A stretch of DNA of 64,000 nt from Afipia birgiae 34632 (lineage in GTDB: Bacteria; Pseudomonadota; Alphaproteobacteria; Rhizobiales; Xanthobacteraceae): contig NZ_HG326653.1 of the NCBI RefSeq assembly GCF_000308295.2, positions 703,212 to 767,211 on the forward strand. Reading direction: 5' to 3'. A program made the translations under genes and the position numbers. A model generated the notes under the pieces. It was not told the origin of the DNA and ran no database searches. It saw only the letters and a list, made by a program, of their open reading frames with translations. This document shows positions 53,453 through 62,686 of the stretch, one piece after another (the stretch's first letter is position 1; each line of letters opens with the position of its first letter).

Positions 53453-53603
53453 CGGCGGCAGGATTGCGCCCGCCGCCAGTCGGGGTTCTTATAGGGATAC
53501 TGGCCTGCACCGTCAACGATTTCCGGGCCTATTTTGGCCCAATCGGGACTGTTTAAGGTCCCTGCCGGGCTCGGCGAAGTGATTGAAATATAGGGGGTGA
53601 ACG

Positions 53604-53921
53604 ATGATCCGCGGGTTTTTTCGTCTGATCGGGCTGTTTCTGCTGGTCGTCGGCTTCCTGTCGCTGGTTTACGATGGGGCCCGGACCATTGCCGACCAGA
53701 CGCTGCGGATCACGCGGCTTGGCGAGTTGTGGAACGACATCAATCAGGCCAGCCAGCTGTCGTTTCAGGCTATGGTTGAGGGCGTCTCGCCGCTGCTCTG
53801 GAACAGCGTCATGAAGCTGCTGCTCAACCAGCCCGCCTGGGCCGTGTTGGGCCTTCTGGGCATTCTGCTGATGCTGCTGTTCCGGCCCGCCAAGCCGCTG
53901 ATCGGCTATTCGCGGAATTGA
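53604..53921 (+). CDS. Small membrane protein, hypothetical
   Basis: A 105-residue inner-membrane protein with two hydrophobic segments: residues about 5-24 (FFRLIGLFLLVVGFLSLVYD) and about 78-94 (WAVLGLLGILLMLLF). It resembles short membrane proteins often found in Bradyrhizobium and sometimes annotated as PetM-like; I cannot confirm that. A strong ribosome site (AGGGGGTGAACG) precedes the ATG. It stands alone, starting the plus-strand block right of the origin region. Confidence 0.8.
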   Translation: MIRGFFRLIGLFLLVVGFLSLVYDGARTIADQTLRITRLGELWNDINQASQLSFQAMVEGVSPLLWNSVMKLLLNQPAWAVLGLLGILLMLLFRPAKPLIGYSRN

Positions 53922-54085
53922 CCGGCGACGGGTTCGTCCAGCGGTTGGAATCTGCGAACGCGGCCGCCGGAATTTCAAGAGGCGATGCCGGACATATGAT
54001 GAGCCAGCTACGCGTAACGCCCTGACGGGCGGCGCGTAAAGGCACATATACTTATAGAGAGAAGCCAACCCACAAGGAGCAAGCC

Positions 54086-54739
54086 ATGTTCTTCTCCCGC
54101 AAACCCCTTGAAGTGCCGAGTGCTGCCGATGCACTGCCTGGCCGACCGACAGCGCTTCCGACCGCGAAGACCCATTTCGTCAGCGGCCATGCGCTCAAGG
54201 GGCCGTATCCCGAAGGCCTCGAGACCGCGGTGTTCGGTCTCGGCTGCTTCTGGGGCGCCGAGCGCAAATTCTGGGAAATGGACGGCGTGTATGTCACTGC
54301 GGTCGGCTATGCCGGCGGATCGACGCCGAACCCCACCTATGAAGAGACCTGCTCGGGCCGCACCGGCCACACCGAGGCGGTGCTGGTGGTGTTCGATCCG
54401 AAGAAGGTGTCCTACGACGCGTTGCTGAAGACGTTCTGGGAAAGTCACGATCCGACCCAGGGGATGCGTCAGGGCAACGACATCGGCACGCAGTATCGCT
54501 CGGCGATCTACACCACCAGCGATGCACAGTTGAAGGCGGCGCTGGCCTCGAAGGACGCCTACAACAAGGCGCTCAACGCCAAGCGGTACGGTTCGATTAC
54601 CACCGAGATCAAGCCGGCCGGCGAGTTCTACTTTGCCGAGGACTACCATCAGCAGTATCTGGCGAAGAATCCCGCCGGTTACTGCGGTCTTGGCGGAACC
54701 GGCGTGTCCTGCCCGATCGGAGTGGGCGTCAGCGCATGA
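54086..54739 (+). CDS. msrA: Peptide-methionine (S)-S-oxide reductase MsrA
   Basis: Repairs methionine-S-sulfoxide in proteins using thioredoxin. The catalytic Cys54 is in GLGCFWGAE, the family signature. The recycling cysteines Cys200 and Cys209 lie in [12 protein letters not shown] at the C-terminus, giving the three-cysteine type. At 217 residues it matches the longer E. coli-like form. No signal peptide is present; cytosolic. Start at ATG 54086 behind AAGGAGCAAGCC. An msrB partner is not adjacent. Confidence 0.97.
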   Translation: MFFSRKPLEVPSAADALPGRPTALPTAKTHFVSGHALKGPYPEGLETAVFGLGCFWGAERKFWEMDGVYVTAVGYAGGSTPNPTYEETCSGRTGHTEAVLVVFDPKKVSYDALLKTFWESHDPTQGMRQGNDIGTQYRSAIYTTSDAQLKAALASKDAYNKALNAKRYGSITTEIKPAGEFYFAEDYHQQYLAKNPAGYCGLGGTGVSCPIGVGVSA

Positions 54740-54857
54740 TCTGGAGACCCGTTTTCGATCGGATCATGTGCGGCCAAATGGACGCCTAACGCTTTGTTAA
54801 CCATACGTGCCGCAAACCGGGCCTGTCTCTCAGATGAGGACGGGCCCGGAGTGTTTT

Positions 54858-55424
54858 ATGCGTGCGTCGCGATGGTCGCTAATCGCTGTCGTTGTCACTG
54901 CGCTCGCGCTGACGGGCTGCATGCGGACGTCTGCGTCGGTATCGACCGGCTACGCTCCGGTCGATGAGCCGTATCGGCTTGATGCCGGTGACAGGCTGCG
55001 CATCGTCGTTTATGGCCAGGACGGTCTCACAAATACCTATGCGGTCGGCGCGAGCGGATCGATCATCATGCCGCTGATCGGGTCGGTGCCCGCGCGCGGT
55101 CTGACACCTGCTGAACTCGCCGCGGCCGTTACGGCGCGGCTGAAAAGAGGCTATCTGCGCGAGCCCTATGTGGCCGCGGAGGTCGAGAGCTATCGCCCGT
55201 TCTTCATCCTCGGCGAAGTCGCCGCTCCCGGACAATATCCCTACGTGCCCAATATGACTCTCGAGAGTGCGGTGGCCATTGCCGGCGGCTTCACGCCGCG
55301 CGCGCAACGCAATGCCATCCGGCTGACCCGCGTCGGCGAAGGTGGGACCGCGCAGGCGGTTGTGCCGCCCGGCACCTTCCTCAAGCCCGGCGATACTGTC
55401 GTCGTCGCCGAGCGGTGGTTTTAA
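54858..55424 (+). CDS. Polysaccharide biosynthesis/export lipoprotein (Wza-like)
   Basis: A 188-residue lipoprotein: signal peptide residues 1-20 with lipobox ALTGC and acylated Cys21. The mature part has the polysaccharide export domain (about 35-115; YRLDAGDRLRIVVYGQDGL, VGASGSIIMPLIGSV) and one SLBB-type segment (about 118-170; FFILGEVAAPGQYPYVPN). It is shorter than E. coli Wza and lacks the C-terminal outer-membrane helix. No exopolysaccharide genes are adjacent. ATG at 54858 with GGAG; the frame is open to 54807. Confidence 0.9.
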   Translation: MRASRWSLIAVVVTALALTGCMRTSASVSTGYAPVDEPYRLDAGDRLRIVVYGQDGLTNTYAVGASGSIIMPLIGSVPARGLTPAELAAAVTARLKRGYLREPYVAAEVESYRPFFILGEVAAPGQYPYVPNMTLESAVAIAGGFTPRAQRNAIRLTRVGEGGTAQAVVPPGTFLKPGDTVVVAERWF

Positions 55425-55442
55425 CGCGCCCCTCCGCGCGGC

Positions 55443-55462
55443 GTCCCGGCGAAGGCCGGGAC
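55443..55462. repeat. Short GC palindrome
   Basis: GTCCCGGC (55443-55450) and GCCGGGAC (55455-55462) around a GAAG loop, right after the lipoprotein stop. It resembles the ends of common Bradyrhizobiaceae intergenic palindromes and may also slow transcription. Confidence 0.5.
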
Positions 55463-55570
55463 CCATACTCCCCAGGCCATCGATTCTGCGCACGATGTTC
55501 GCGCCTCAGGACATCGCTGCGTTCCATCCGGCGACGGCTCGGTGTCAATTCGGGATCTCTGAGTGCCGCC

Positions 55571-55900
55571 CTATCGCCACATCCAGTTGCGGCTCCAGTC
55601 GGCCTTCCAGCCGGTCAGACGGCCGCCGCGGAATTGCAGATAAAGCGGATTGTCGCGGAACGACCAGCGGCTGCCGCCGACATTGCGGATCACCAGAAAG
55701 ATTTCGTTGCCGGGCCGCCCGCTGACATAGCTCAGCGGTTGTCCGAGCGCCTCGGTCGCGTCCTCCACGCTCATACCGAACACCAGCGGCGTGTGGTTGG
55801 ACAGCGTCGTGGTGAACGGGGAGGGCGGCAACTGCCTCGCGTGCACGGGGGTATGCGCAAGGATAAGGGCGACAAGCGCTGTGAAGACAACTAGTTTCAT
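55571..55900 (-). CDS. Secreted hypothetical protein
   Basis: A 109-residue protein with a clear Sec signal peptide (MKLVVFTALVALILA, cleavage near VHA-RQ). The mature part is about 88 residues with GMSVEDATEALGQPLSYVSG and NPLYLQFRGGRLTGWKADW, a beta-rich layout that recalls small BamE/SmpA-like periplasmic domains, though this is only a resemblance. The ATG at 55900 is preferred over the open frame to 55948. It is the only minus-strand gene between 53.6 and 61.8 kb. Confidence 0.75.
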   Translation of the reverse strand: MKLVVFTALVALILAHTPVHARQLPPSPFTTTLSNHTPLVFGMSVEDATEALGQPLSYVSGRPGNEIFLVIRNVGGSRWSFRDNPLYLQFRGGRLTGWKADWSRNWMWR

Positions 55901-55975
55901 GCGCAAATACTTGTTGGATTTGCCGGTCAAGGCAAGCCGAAAGACCAACGAAAATTCCGGGGAAGGATCAACTTT

Positions 55976-57328
55976 TTGTCGCGTTTGCGGATAGGTGCGG
56001 GATCGGCGTGGTGGGGTGACCGCATCGAGCCGGCGAAACTCAACGCCGAGCGGGGCGACCTCGATTATCTCTGTTTCGAAACCATGGCGGAAGCGACCGT
56101 CTCCGCAGCGCAGGTGCGCAAGCGGCGTGATCCGTCATTTCCCGGATACGACACCTATCTCGACGACCGCATGAAGGCGGTGCTGCCGGGTTGCCTGAAG
56201 CGCGGCACGAAGATCATCAGCAACCAGGGCTGGATCAATCCGGACGGCGCGGCGCAGCGCATCGTCGAACTCCTGCGCGAACATGGAGCAAAACGAAAGA
56301 AGGTCGCCGCGGTCTCGGGCAGTCTGATCACCGACCGGATCGCGAAACTCGGCGGCACCATTCTCGAAAGCGGCGCGCAGGTCGCCTCCATCGCGCCGGA
56401 GATCATTTCAGCGGAAGCCTATCTCGGCGCGGAGCCGATTGTCGAAGCGCTGCGTCAGGGCGCGGACATCGTCATCACCGGCCGGGTCGCCGACCCGTCG
56501 CTGTTTCTCGCGCCGATGATGCACGAATTCGGCTGGCGGGCGGATGATTTCGATCGGCTTGGCGCGGGCAGCGGTCTCGGGCATTTGCTGGAATGCGGGG
56601 CGCAGGTCACCGGCGGTTATTTCGCCGACCCTGGTTTCAAGGATGTGCCGGACCCGTGGGATCTGGCCTTTCCGATTGCCGAGGTGGAAGCGGATGGCAG
56701 CGCGGTGATCGCGAAAGTCGCGGGCACCGGCGGCGCGATCAATGCCATGACGGTAAAGGAGCAGATGCTCTACGAGGTGCACGATCCGGCGAACTACATC
56801 ACGCCGGACGTGGTGGTTGATTTCACCACTGCCGCGCTCGAGCAGGTTGGGCCGGACCGTATGCGCGTCAGCAATATCGGCGGCAAGCCGCGGACGCCGA
56901 CGCTGAAAGTCTCGATGGGCTGTATGGAAGGCTTCATCGGCGAGGACATGTTCTTCTATGCAGGGCCGGGCGCGCTGCGCCGTGCGCAGTTAGCGAAGCG
57001 GATTCTGGAAGAGCGGTTTCGCATCGTGGACCTGAAGACCGACGACCTGCGGATCGATTTCCTCGGCCTCAATGCGATTCATGGCGAAGCCACACCAAAG
57101 GATGCGCCGGAGCCTTATGAAGTCGCGGTGCGCGTCGCGGCGCGCTGCAGGACGCGTGAGGAGGCCTTGAAGGTCGGCCGTGAGATCGACGGCATGGCCG
57201 TGTCAGGTGTGGGCATGACCGGCAAGCGGGTGCCGCATCAGGACCGTGCCCGCGAGATCATCGGCGTGTGGTCCACTTTGGTCCCGCGCGAAGCGGTGCC
57301 CCCCGCCATCACCAGGTATGAGAGCTGA
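55976..57328 (+). CDS. AtuA-like protein (DUF1446)
   Basis: A 450-residue protein of the DUF1446 family, which forms the N-terminal domain of AtuA from acyclic terpene (citronellol) catabolism in Pseudomonas. The start is TTG at 55976, behind a good GGAAGGA site at 55961-55967; its first residues RLRIGAGSAWWGDRI match the family. Segments SNQGWINPDGAAQRIVELL, ITGRVADPSLFLAPMM and ECGAQVTGGYFADPG are conserved. Chemical role unknown. The C-terminal AtuA domain is encoded separately by the next gene, 4 nt away. Confidence 0.9.
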   Translation: MSRLRIGAGSAWWGDRIEPAKLNAERGDLDYLCFETMAEATVSAAQVRKRRDPSFPGYDTYLDDRMKAVLPGCLKRGTKIISNQGWINPDGAAQRIVELLREHGAKRKKVAAVSGSLITDRIAKLGGTILESGAQVASIAPEIISAEAYLGAEPIVEALRQGADIVITGRVADPSLFLAPMMHEFGWRADDFDRLGAGSGLGHLLECGAQVTGGYFADPGFKDVPDPWDLAFPIAEVEADGSAVIAKVAGTGGAINAMTVKEQMLYEVHDPANYITPDVVVDFTTAALEQVGPDRMRVSNIGGKPRTPTLKVSMGCMEGFIGEDMFFYAGPGALRRAQLAKRILEERFRIVDLKTDDLRIDFLGLNAIHGEATPKDAPEPYEVAVRVAARCRTREEALKVGREIDGMAVSGVGMTGKRVPHQDRAREIIGVWSTLVPREAVPPAITRYES

Positions 57329-57332
57329 AGCC

Positions 57333-57689
57333 ATGCAAGGGACTTTGCAGGTCAAACTTGAACGCGTCGCGCATGTGCGCTCCGGCGACAAGGGCAACAC
57401 CTCGAACATCGCCGTCATCGCCTATTGCGACGAATTCTATCCCTTGCTGAAAGAGCAACTGACCGCGGCGCGGTTCAAGGCGTTCTATCGCGGCGCAATC
57501 AAGGGCGATGTCACGCGCTATGAAGCCGACAATCTCGCCGCGCTGAACTTCGTGGCGGAGGGTGCGCTCGGCGGCGGTGTATCGCGCAGCCTCAGCCTCG
57601 ACAATTACGGAAAGGCGCTCTCGGCGGCGATCCTCGGCTTCGACATCGAGGTGCCGGAGCAGTATTCGAATCTGCTGCGCGGCGGATAA
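57333..57689 (+). CDS. AtuA C-terminal-domain protein
   Basis: A 118-residue protein matching the C-terminal ferredoxin-like domain of AtuA. Key segment: VAHVRSGDKGNTSNIAVIAY (about residues 12-31). The ATG at 57333 gives MQGTLQVKLERV; an in-frame ATG at 57318 overlaps the upstream gene and adds five residues. In Pseudomonas AtuA the two halves are one polypeptide; here they are adjacent genes, which is common in the family and implies a complex. Confidence 0.88.
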   Translation: MQGTLQVKLERVAHVRSGDKGNTSNIAVIAYCDEFYPLLKEQLTAARFKAFYRGAIKGDVTRYEADNLAALNFVAEGALGGGVSRSLSLDNYGKALSAAILGFDIEVPEQYSNLLRGG

Positions 57690-57764
57690 GCTTCGACCCG
57701 TATCGAAACAATGAACTGCGCCGGCGTGGCAACGTCGCCGCGAACAGAAAGCTGACGGCGCGAC

Positions 57765-58682
57765 ATGACACTCGCAATCGAGACGCCACCCTCGCGCACC
57801 GCGATCAATCTTGCCTTGCTGGTGCTGCTGGCGACGCTGTGGGGTGCGGCCTACACGCTGGTCAAGATCGGCGTCGAGACCATTCCGCCGCTGACCCTGA
57901 TCGCCGCGCGCACGCTGATCGCAGGCGGCATTCTGCTGGCGATCATGCGCCTGCGTGGCATCACCATGCCGCGCGATCCAGCGGTGTGGAAGCGGTTCAT
58001 GATTCAGTCCTGTCTCAACAGCGTGATCCCTTTCACGCTGATCGCCTATGCGCAGCAGCACGTCGGCGCCGGTCTCGCGACCATCCTGGGTTCGAACGCA
58101 CCGATCTTTGCCTTCCTGCTGGCGCTGCTGTTCGTGCGTCACGAGCGTCCGACCTTGCGCCAGTCGTTCGGTGTTGCGGCAGGTCTCGCCGGAATCTGTC
58201 TGGTCGTGGGCGTCGATGCACTGAACGGATTGGGACAGGATGTCATCGCGCAGCTTGCACTGGTGCTCTCCGCGGTCCTGTTCGGTGCGGCCGTGCTGTT
58301 CGGGCGCAATTTCAACGGGCTCGATCCGATGGTGCCGGCCGCCGGCTCGTTGATCTGCGGCGCGGTTATGCTGACGCCGCTCAGTTTGATCATCGACCGG
58401 CCATGGACGCTGACACCGTCGGCGGCGTCCATCACAGCCCTGATTGCGCTTGCGGTGTTCTCGACCGCGCTCGCCTTCGTGATCTATTTCCGCCTGATCC
58501 AGACGCTGGGACCGGTCGGCACCACCGCGCAGGCTTACCTGCGCGTGCCGCTCGGCGTCGGTCTTGGCGTGGTGGTTCTGGGCGAAACACTCTCGCCCAC
58601 GATCTGGATCGGTCTGGTTTGCGTCGTTGCCGGGATTGCCGCAATGACGATTCCCAAGCGCGCAACTCCCCCTGTCAGCTAG
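57765..58682 (+). CDS. EamA/DMT-family transporter
   Basis: A 305-residue inner-membrane transporter with ten predicted helices in two EamA repeats. TLWGAAYTLVKIGVETIPP at the N-terminus and LGPVGTTAQAYLRVPLGVGL, then GETLSPTIWIGLVCVVAGIA at the C-terminus are the conserved repeat ends. Members export amino acids or other metabolites; substrate not assignable. It follows the AtuA pair by 75 nt on the same strand. Confidence 0.9.
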   Translation: MTLAIETPPSRTAINLALLVLLATLWGAAYTLVKIGVETIPPLTLIAARTLIAGGILLAIMRLRGITMPRDPAVWKRFMIQSCLNSVIPFTLIAYAQQHVGAGLATILGSNAPIFAFLLALLFVRHERPTLRQSFGVAAGLAGICLVVGVDALNGLGQDVIAQLALVLSAVLFGAAVLFGRNFNGLDPMVPAAGSLICGAVMLTPLSLIIDRPWTLTPSAASITALIALAVFSTALAFVIYFRLIQTLGPVGTTAQAYLRVPLGVGLGVVVLGETLSPTIWIGLVCVVAGIAAMTIPKRATPPVS

Positions 58683-58889
58683 CGGCCTGCGCCGCTTGCG
58701 GCGTTGCACAACGGCGCTGCCGCGCTCATACGCCATCATTTTGTTTTGATCGATTCTAATTTTGTTGCCAGCGGTTGTGAACGCGACCATTCTCCGGTGG
58801 CTTGCTACCGACCGGTGCGTGGTGGGCGGACGACCTTGATGTGAGTCATCGCCGTAAGCGATGTCGTGCACCGGCGGGGAAACGAAAAA

Positions 58890-59381
58890 ATGCCCACGAT
58901 AAGCATTAACGGGCGGAATGTGTCCGTCGAAGCGGCGAACGATACGCCGCTGCTCTGGGTTATTCGCGAACAGCTTCAAATGACAGGGACGAAATTTGGC
59001 TGCGGCGCGGGTCTTTGCGGCGCATGCACAGTACATGTCAACGGCGAGGCGGTGCGCTCGTGCCAGACTGCGCTGAGCGACGTGGCCGGCAAGAAGATCA
59101 CCACCATCGAAGGCTTGAGCGCCAAGGGCGATCATCCGCTGCAGAAGGCGTGGATTCTCGAGCAGGTGCCGCAGTGCGGTTACTGCCAGTCCGGCCAGAT
59201 CATGCAGGCGGCGTCGCTGCTCGCCAAGAACACCAATCCGACCAGGGATGAAGTCGTCGCGCACATGGACGGCAACCTTTGCCGCTGCATGACCTATTCG
59301 CGCATTCAGAAAGCGATCATGCGCGCAGCCAACGATATGCGCACCGCTTCGAACGCGCCGGCGGATCGGAGGGCAACATGA
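58890..59381 (+). CDS. 2Fe-2S subunit of a molybdenum hydroxylase (isoquinoline 1-oxidoreductase alpha-like)
   Basis: Transfers electrons from the molybdenum subunit. The 163-residue protein has a plant-type 2Fe-2S site (Cys38, Cys43, Cys46, Cys58 in [14 protein letters not shown] and RSC) and a second helical 2Fe-2S site (Cys96, Cys99, Cys131, Cys133 in QCGYCQSG and LCRC). The ATG at 58890 follows GGGGAAACG. No signal peptide, so it probably piggybacks on the Tat-signal-bearing partner. Its stop overlaps the partner start as ATGA. Confidence 0.93.
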   Translation: MPTISINGRNVSVEAANDTPLLWVIREQLQMTGTKFGCGAGLCGACTVHVNGEAVRSCQTALSDVAGKKITTIEGLSAKGDHPLQKAWILEQVPQCGYCQSGQIMQAASLLAKNTNPTRDEVVAHMDGNLCRCMTYSRIQKAIMRAANDMRTASNAPADRRAT

Positions 59382-61663
59382 ATAAGCACATCACTGTCGA
59401 AACATCGACAGATCTCAGCCGCCGCTCGTTTATCGTCGGCACCTCTGCTGCGGGCCTCGCGCTCGGCTTCGCGTCGGTTCCGGGATCATCCGCGCTTGCT
59501 GCACCTGCCACGCCCGCAACGTTTGATCCGAGTGTGTGGTACTCGATCGCGCCGGACGGGCTTGTTACCGTGACCTGCGGCAAGGCCGACATGGGGCAAC
59601 ACATTGCCTCCACCATGGCGCAGCTTGTGGCTGAAGAACTGGGCGCAAGCTGGAAGGATATGCGGGTTCAACTCGCCTCCAACGATCCGAAATACAATGA
59701 TCCGGTTCTTGGCGTGCAGATCACGGGCGGCTCCTGGAGCACGATGATGAACTTCGACGCCATGAGCCGCGCGGGCGCCGCCGGCCGCATCGCGTTGACC
59801 GAAGCCGCAGCCGGCATGATGGGTGTCCCGGCCGGCGAACTTGTGGTGCGTGATTCCAGAATCTCGCATCCGAAATCGAAGAAGTCGCTGAGCTTCGCGG
59901 AGGTCGTGAAGAGCGGCAAGGCAACAAAGAAGTTTTCGGCCGATGAGCTGAAAGCGCTCAAGCTGAAGGCGCCGGATCAGTACACGCTGGTCGGCCAGTC
60001 GATCCCGCAAATCGACATTCCGGCGAAGACTAACGGCACGGCGAAGTACGGCATCGATACGTTCCTGCCCGGCATGGTCTACGGCAAAATCGTGATGCCG
60101 CCGGTGCGCTATGGCGCGACGGTGAAGTCGGTGGATGACTCGGCGGCCAAGAAAGTGCCGGGTTTTATCAAGGCGGTGACGCTGGAAGACAAGACCGGCA
60201 CCACCACGGGCTGGGTGGTGGCGGTGGCCAACACCTTTGCCAACGCCAAGAAGGCGGCGGCCGCGCTCAAGGTCACCTACGACAACGGGCCGAACGCCAA
60301 GGTCTCGAGCGAATCCCTGCTGGCGGAAGCCAAGCGGCTGCAGGCCGACAACGCGTCGGGGCTGTTCTTTGTCAAGAATGGCGATACGGCGGAGGCGCTC
60401 GGCAAGGCATCGAAGGTGATGGAGGCGGAGTACACCACCAACATCAACATCCATGCGCCGATGGAGCCGATGAACGCCACGGCGCAGCAGCAGGGCGATA
60501 TCTGGCACGTTTATACCGGCAACCAGTTCGCTACCCGTTCGGGCGGGATCGCCGCCGGTGCGCTCGGCATCGATCCGAAGTTCATCGTGATGCATCAGGC
60601 ATGGCTGGGCGGCGGCTTCGGCCGGCGTCTCGACGGCGACATGCTGGTGCCGGCGGTGCTTGCGGCGAAAGCCGTCGGCAAGCCGGTGAAGGTCATCTAC
60701 TCGCGCGAGGACGACACCACCATGGACTTCTCGCGTCCGTTGACCTTCCAGAAGATCAAGGCCGGTCTCGACGACAGCGGCAAGCTGATTGCGTTCAATC
60801 ATGACGTGGTCAGCGCCTGGCCGACCAAGCGCTGGGGCATCCCGGCGTTCCTGTCGCCGGATGTCGAGAAGAAGGGCGCGCTCGATGCCTTTACGGTGAA
60901 CGGCGCGGATTTCTTCTATACGGTGCCCAACCACAATGTCCGCGCCATCATCAACGAGCTGGCGCAGTCGGCCACCCCCTCGGGCCAGTTGCGCTCGGTG
61001 GCTCCCGGCTGGACCTTCTGGGCGGTGGAAAGCATGCTCGATGAACTGGCGGTGGCTTCGGGGAAGGACCCGGCGCAGTTCCGCATCGATCTGCTCGATG
61101 GCGCGGGCGCCAATGCCGGCGGCGCGCAACGGCTGCGCAACACGCTGCTCGCGGCGATGGGTCTTGCCGGTTACGGCACCAAGAAACTGCCCAAGGGTGA
61201 AGGCATGGGCGTCGCCTGCGTGTCGTCGCAGGAACGCGCCACCGCGAGCTGGACGGCGTGCGTCGCCCATGTCGCGGTGGACGACAGCGGCGAGGTCAAG
61301 GTGAAGAAGCTCACCGTGGCCACCGATGTTGGCACGCAGGTGAACCCCGACGGCATCCGCGCCCAGGTCGAGGGCGCGGCGCTGTGGGGCATGTCGCTGG
61401 CGCTGTTCGAGAAGGCCACCATGAAGGATGGCGCGATCGAGCAGACCAACTTCGACACCTACACCCCGATGCGGATGAGCCAGGTTCCGGAGGTGGCGAT
61501 CGCCGTTATTGCCAATGGCGAACCCGCGACCGGCGTCGGCGAACCCGCGGTGACGGTGGTGGCTCCGGCGCTGGCCAACGCCATCTACAACGCGGTCGGC
61601 GCGCGCGTGCGCTCACTGCCGATCACGGCGGATGCGGTGAAGGCCGGTATGAAGAAGGCGTAA
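59378..61663 (+). CDS. Molybdopterin-binding subunit of aldehyde/isoquinoline oxidoreductase
   Basis: A 761-residue catalytic subunit of the xanthine-dehydrogenase superfamily (two-subunit, FAD-free IorAB-like class). A twin-arginine signal ([13 protein letters not shown], Arg15-Arg16) directs export, so the enzyme is periplasmic. [13 protein letters not shown] contacts the cofactor, and the catalytic Glu lies in [15 protein letters not shown] near the C-terminus. Electrons probably pass to a c-type cytochrome, but none is encoded here, nor are cofactor-insertion genes such as xdhC. Substrate could be an aldehyde or N-heterocycle. It ends at a large palindrome. Confidence 0.93.
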   Translation: MNKHITVETSTDLSRRSFIVGTSAAGLALGFASVPGSSALAAPATPATFDPSVWYSIAPDGLVTVTCGKADMGQHIASTMAQLVAEELGASWKDMRVQLASNDPKYNDPVLGVQITGGSWSTMMNFDAMSRAGAAGRIALTEAAAGMMGVPAGELVVRDSRISHPKSKKSLSFAEVVKSGKATKKFSADELKALKLKAPDQYTLVGQSIPQIDIPAKTNGTAKYGIDTFLPGMVYGKIVMPPVRYGATVKSVDDSAAKKVPGFIKAVTLEDKTGTTTGWVVAVANTFANAKKAAAALKVTYDNGPNAKVSSESLLAEAKRLQADNASGLFFVKNGDTAEALGKASKVMEAEYTTNINIHAPMEPMNATAQQQGDIWHVYTGNQFATRSGGIAAGALGIDPKFIVMHQAWLGGGFGRRLDGDMLVPAVLAAKAVGKPVKVIYSREDDTTMDFSRPLTFQKIKAGLDDSGKLIAFNHDVVSAWPTKRWGIPAFLSPDVEKKGALDAFTVNGADFFYTVPNHNVRAIINELAQSATPSGQLRSVAPGWTFWAVESMLDELAVASGKDPAQFRIDLLDGAGANAGGAQRLRNTLLAAMGLAGYGTKKLPKGEGMGVACVSSQERATASWTACVAHVAVDDSGEVKVKKLTVATDVGTQVNPDGIRAQVEGAALWGMSLALFEKATMKDGAIEQTNFDTYTPMRMSQVPEVAIAVIANGEPATGVGEPAVTVVAPALANAIYNAVGARVRSLPITADAVKAGMKKA

Positions 61664-61667
61664 ACTT

Positions 61668-61798
61668 CCCTCTCCCCTTGTGGGAGAGGGTGGTTTCGAA
61701 CGCAGTGAGAAACCGGGTGAGGGGCTAGGTCTCATCGTGAAAGTGCAGACCCCTCACCCGCTTCGTGGCTTCGCCCCCTCTCCCACAAGGGGAGAGGG
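61668..61798. repeat. Large composite palindromic element
   Basis: 131 bases between the oxidoreductase and the SDR gene. Perfect 23-bp terminal inverted repeats (61668-61690 with 61776-61798), each itself largely self-complementary, enclose an 11-bp inner inverted repeat (61714-61724 with 61750-61760). It is a familiar kind of intergenic element in Rhizobiales and may serve as a convergent terminator. Confidence 0.85.
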
Positions 61799-61819
61799 TG
61801 AATTCGTATCAAGTCCCGA

Positions 61820-62686
61820 CTATTTCTTTTCGACCGGCACCTTCCGCCGCGTTATGAAGTCCACGACGCGGTCAGGCGTCAGGGCGCGGCCGATGGGGCC
61901 AAGATGCGCGACGAGGCCCACGTTGTAACGCGTTCCTGGCCGATTTGCTGTCGCGGCCTTGAAGACGGTGCGCGCCACGGTCTCCGCCGACATCACGCCG
62001 AATCGATGAGGATCGAGGAAGCTACGCATGCGCTGAGCAAGGCGCTGCTTGAAATAAGCGTAGGGACTTTGCTGCCCGGTGTCCGGAATGCTTTTCAGCA
62101 GCGTCGCCTCGAAGTGCGTGGCGATGGGACCCGGCAGCACGTTGACGACGTCAATGCCGAAAGGTTCGACCTCCGGACGCAGGGCGTCGGTCAGCGCTTC
62201 GATGGCAAACTTCGTGGCATGATACGCGCCGCCGCCGATCGAACTGACGCGTCCCGCCACCGAACTGACATTGACGATGCGTCCGTGTTTTGCTTGCCGC
62301 ATGGCGGGCAGCACCAGCTGCGACAGTCTTAAGCCGCCGAAGACATTGGTTTCGAACTGCAGCCGCAGGGCGTCGAGCGAAATCTCTTCCAGCGGACCGT
62401 ACTGGCCATAACCGGCATTGTTGACGAGAACTCCGACCGCGCCGAATTCACGCTCAATGGCATCCACGGCCGCGCGCCTTGCAGTCTCGTCGGTGACATC
62501 AAGCGCCAGCGTGCGGCAACCCAGTGCGCGCAGATCGTCGAGCGTCGATGGATCACGGGCGGTTGCGAAAGTCTCATAACCTGCTGCGCGGAAAATCGTC
62601 GCCGCGGCGCGGCCGACGCCGCTGGAGCATCCGGTGATCAGCACCGGGCCGGCAGGAGCAGCATGTCGGCCAGAGGCGAGCGTCAT
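61820..62686 (-). CDS. Short-chain dehydrogenase/reductase
   Basis: A 288-residue classical SDR. The nucleotide-binding motif is TGCSSGVGRAAA (about 18-29), the NNAG loop is LVNNAGYGQYGPLEEIS, and the active site is Ser in NVSSVAGRVSS and Tyr-Lys in AYHATKFAIEAL. The N-terminal layout TGCSSG and ARDP is typical of 17-beta-hydroxysteroid dehydrogenase-like SDRs. Start (62686) overlaps the stop of the small basic protein gene as ATGA, so the pair is co-translated. Substrate unknown. Confidence 0.9.
   Translation of the reverse strand: MTLASGRHAAPAGPVLITGCSSGVGRAAATIFRAAGYETFATARDPSTLDDLRALGCRTLALDVTDETARRAAVDAIEREFGAVGVLVNNAGYGQYGPLEEISLDALRLQFETNVFGGLRLSQLVLPAMRQAKHGRIVNVSSVAGRVSSIGGGAYHATKFAIEALTDALRPEVEPFGIDVVNVLPGPIATHFEATLLKSIPDTGQQSPYAYFKQRLAQRMRSFLDPHRFGVMSAETVARTVFKAATANRPGTRYNVGLVAHLGPIGRALTPDRVVDFITRRKVPVEKK

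Noticed and set aside
55443-55462. Rho-independent terminator of the lipoprotein gene
   Set aside because: The 8-bp stem is not followed by a T run; I list it as a repeat instead.
57309-61270. Long minus-strand frames (651 and 594 codons) opposite the EamA and oxidoreductase genes
   Set aside because: Antisense shadows of clear plus-strand genes; composition Arg/Gln/His-rich and no motif.
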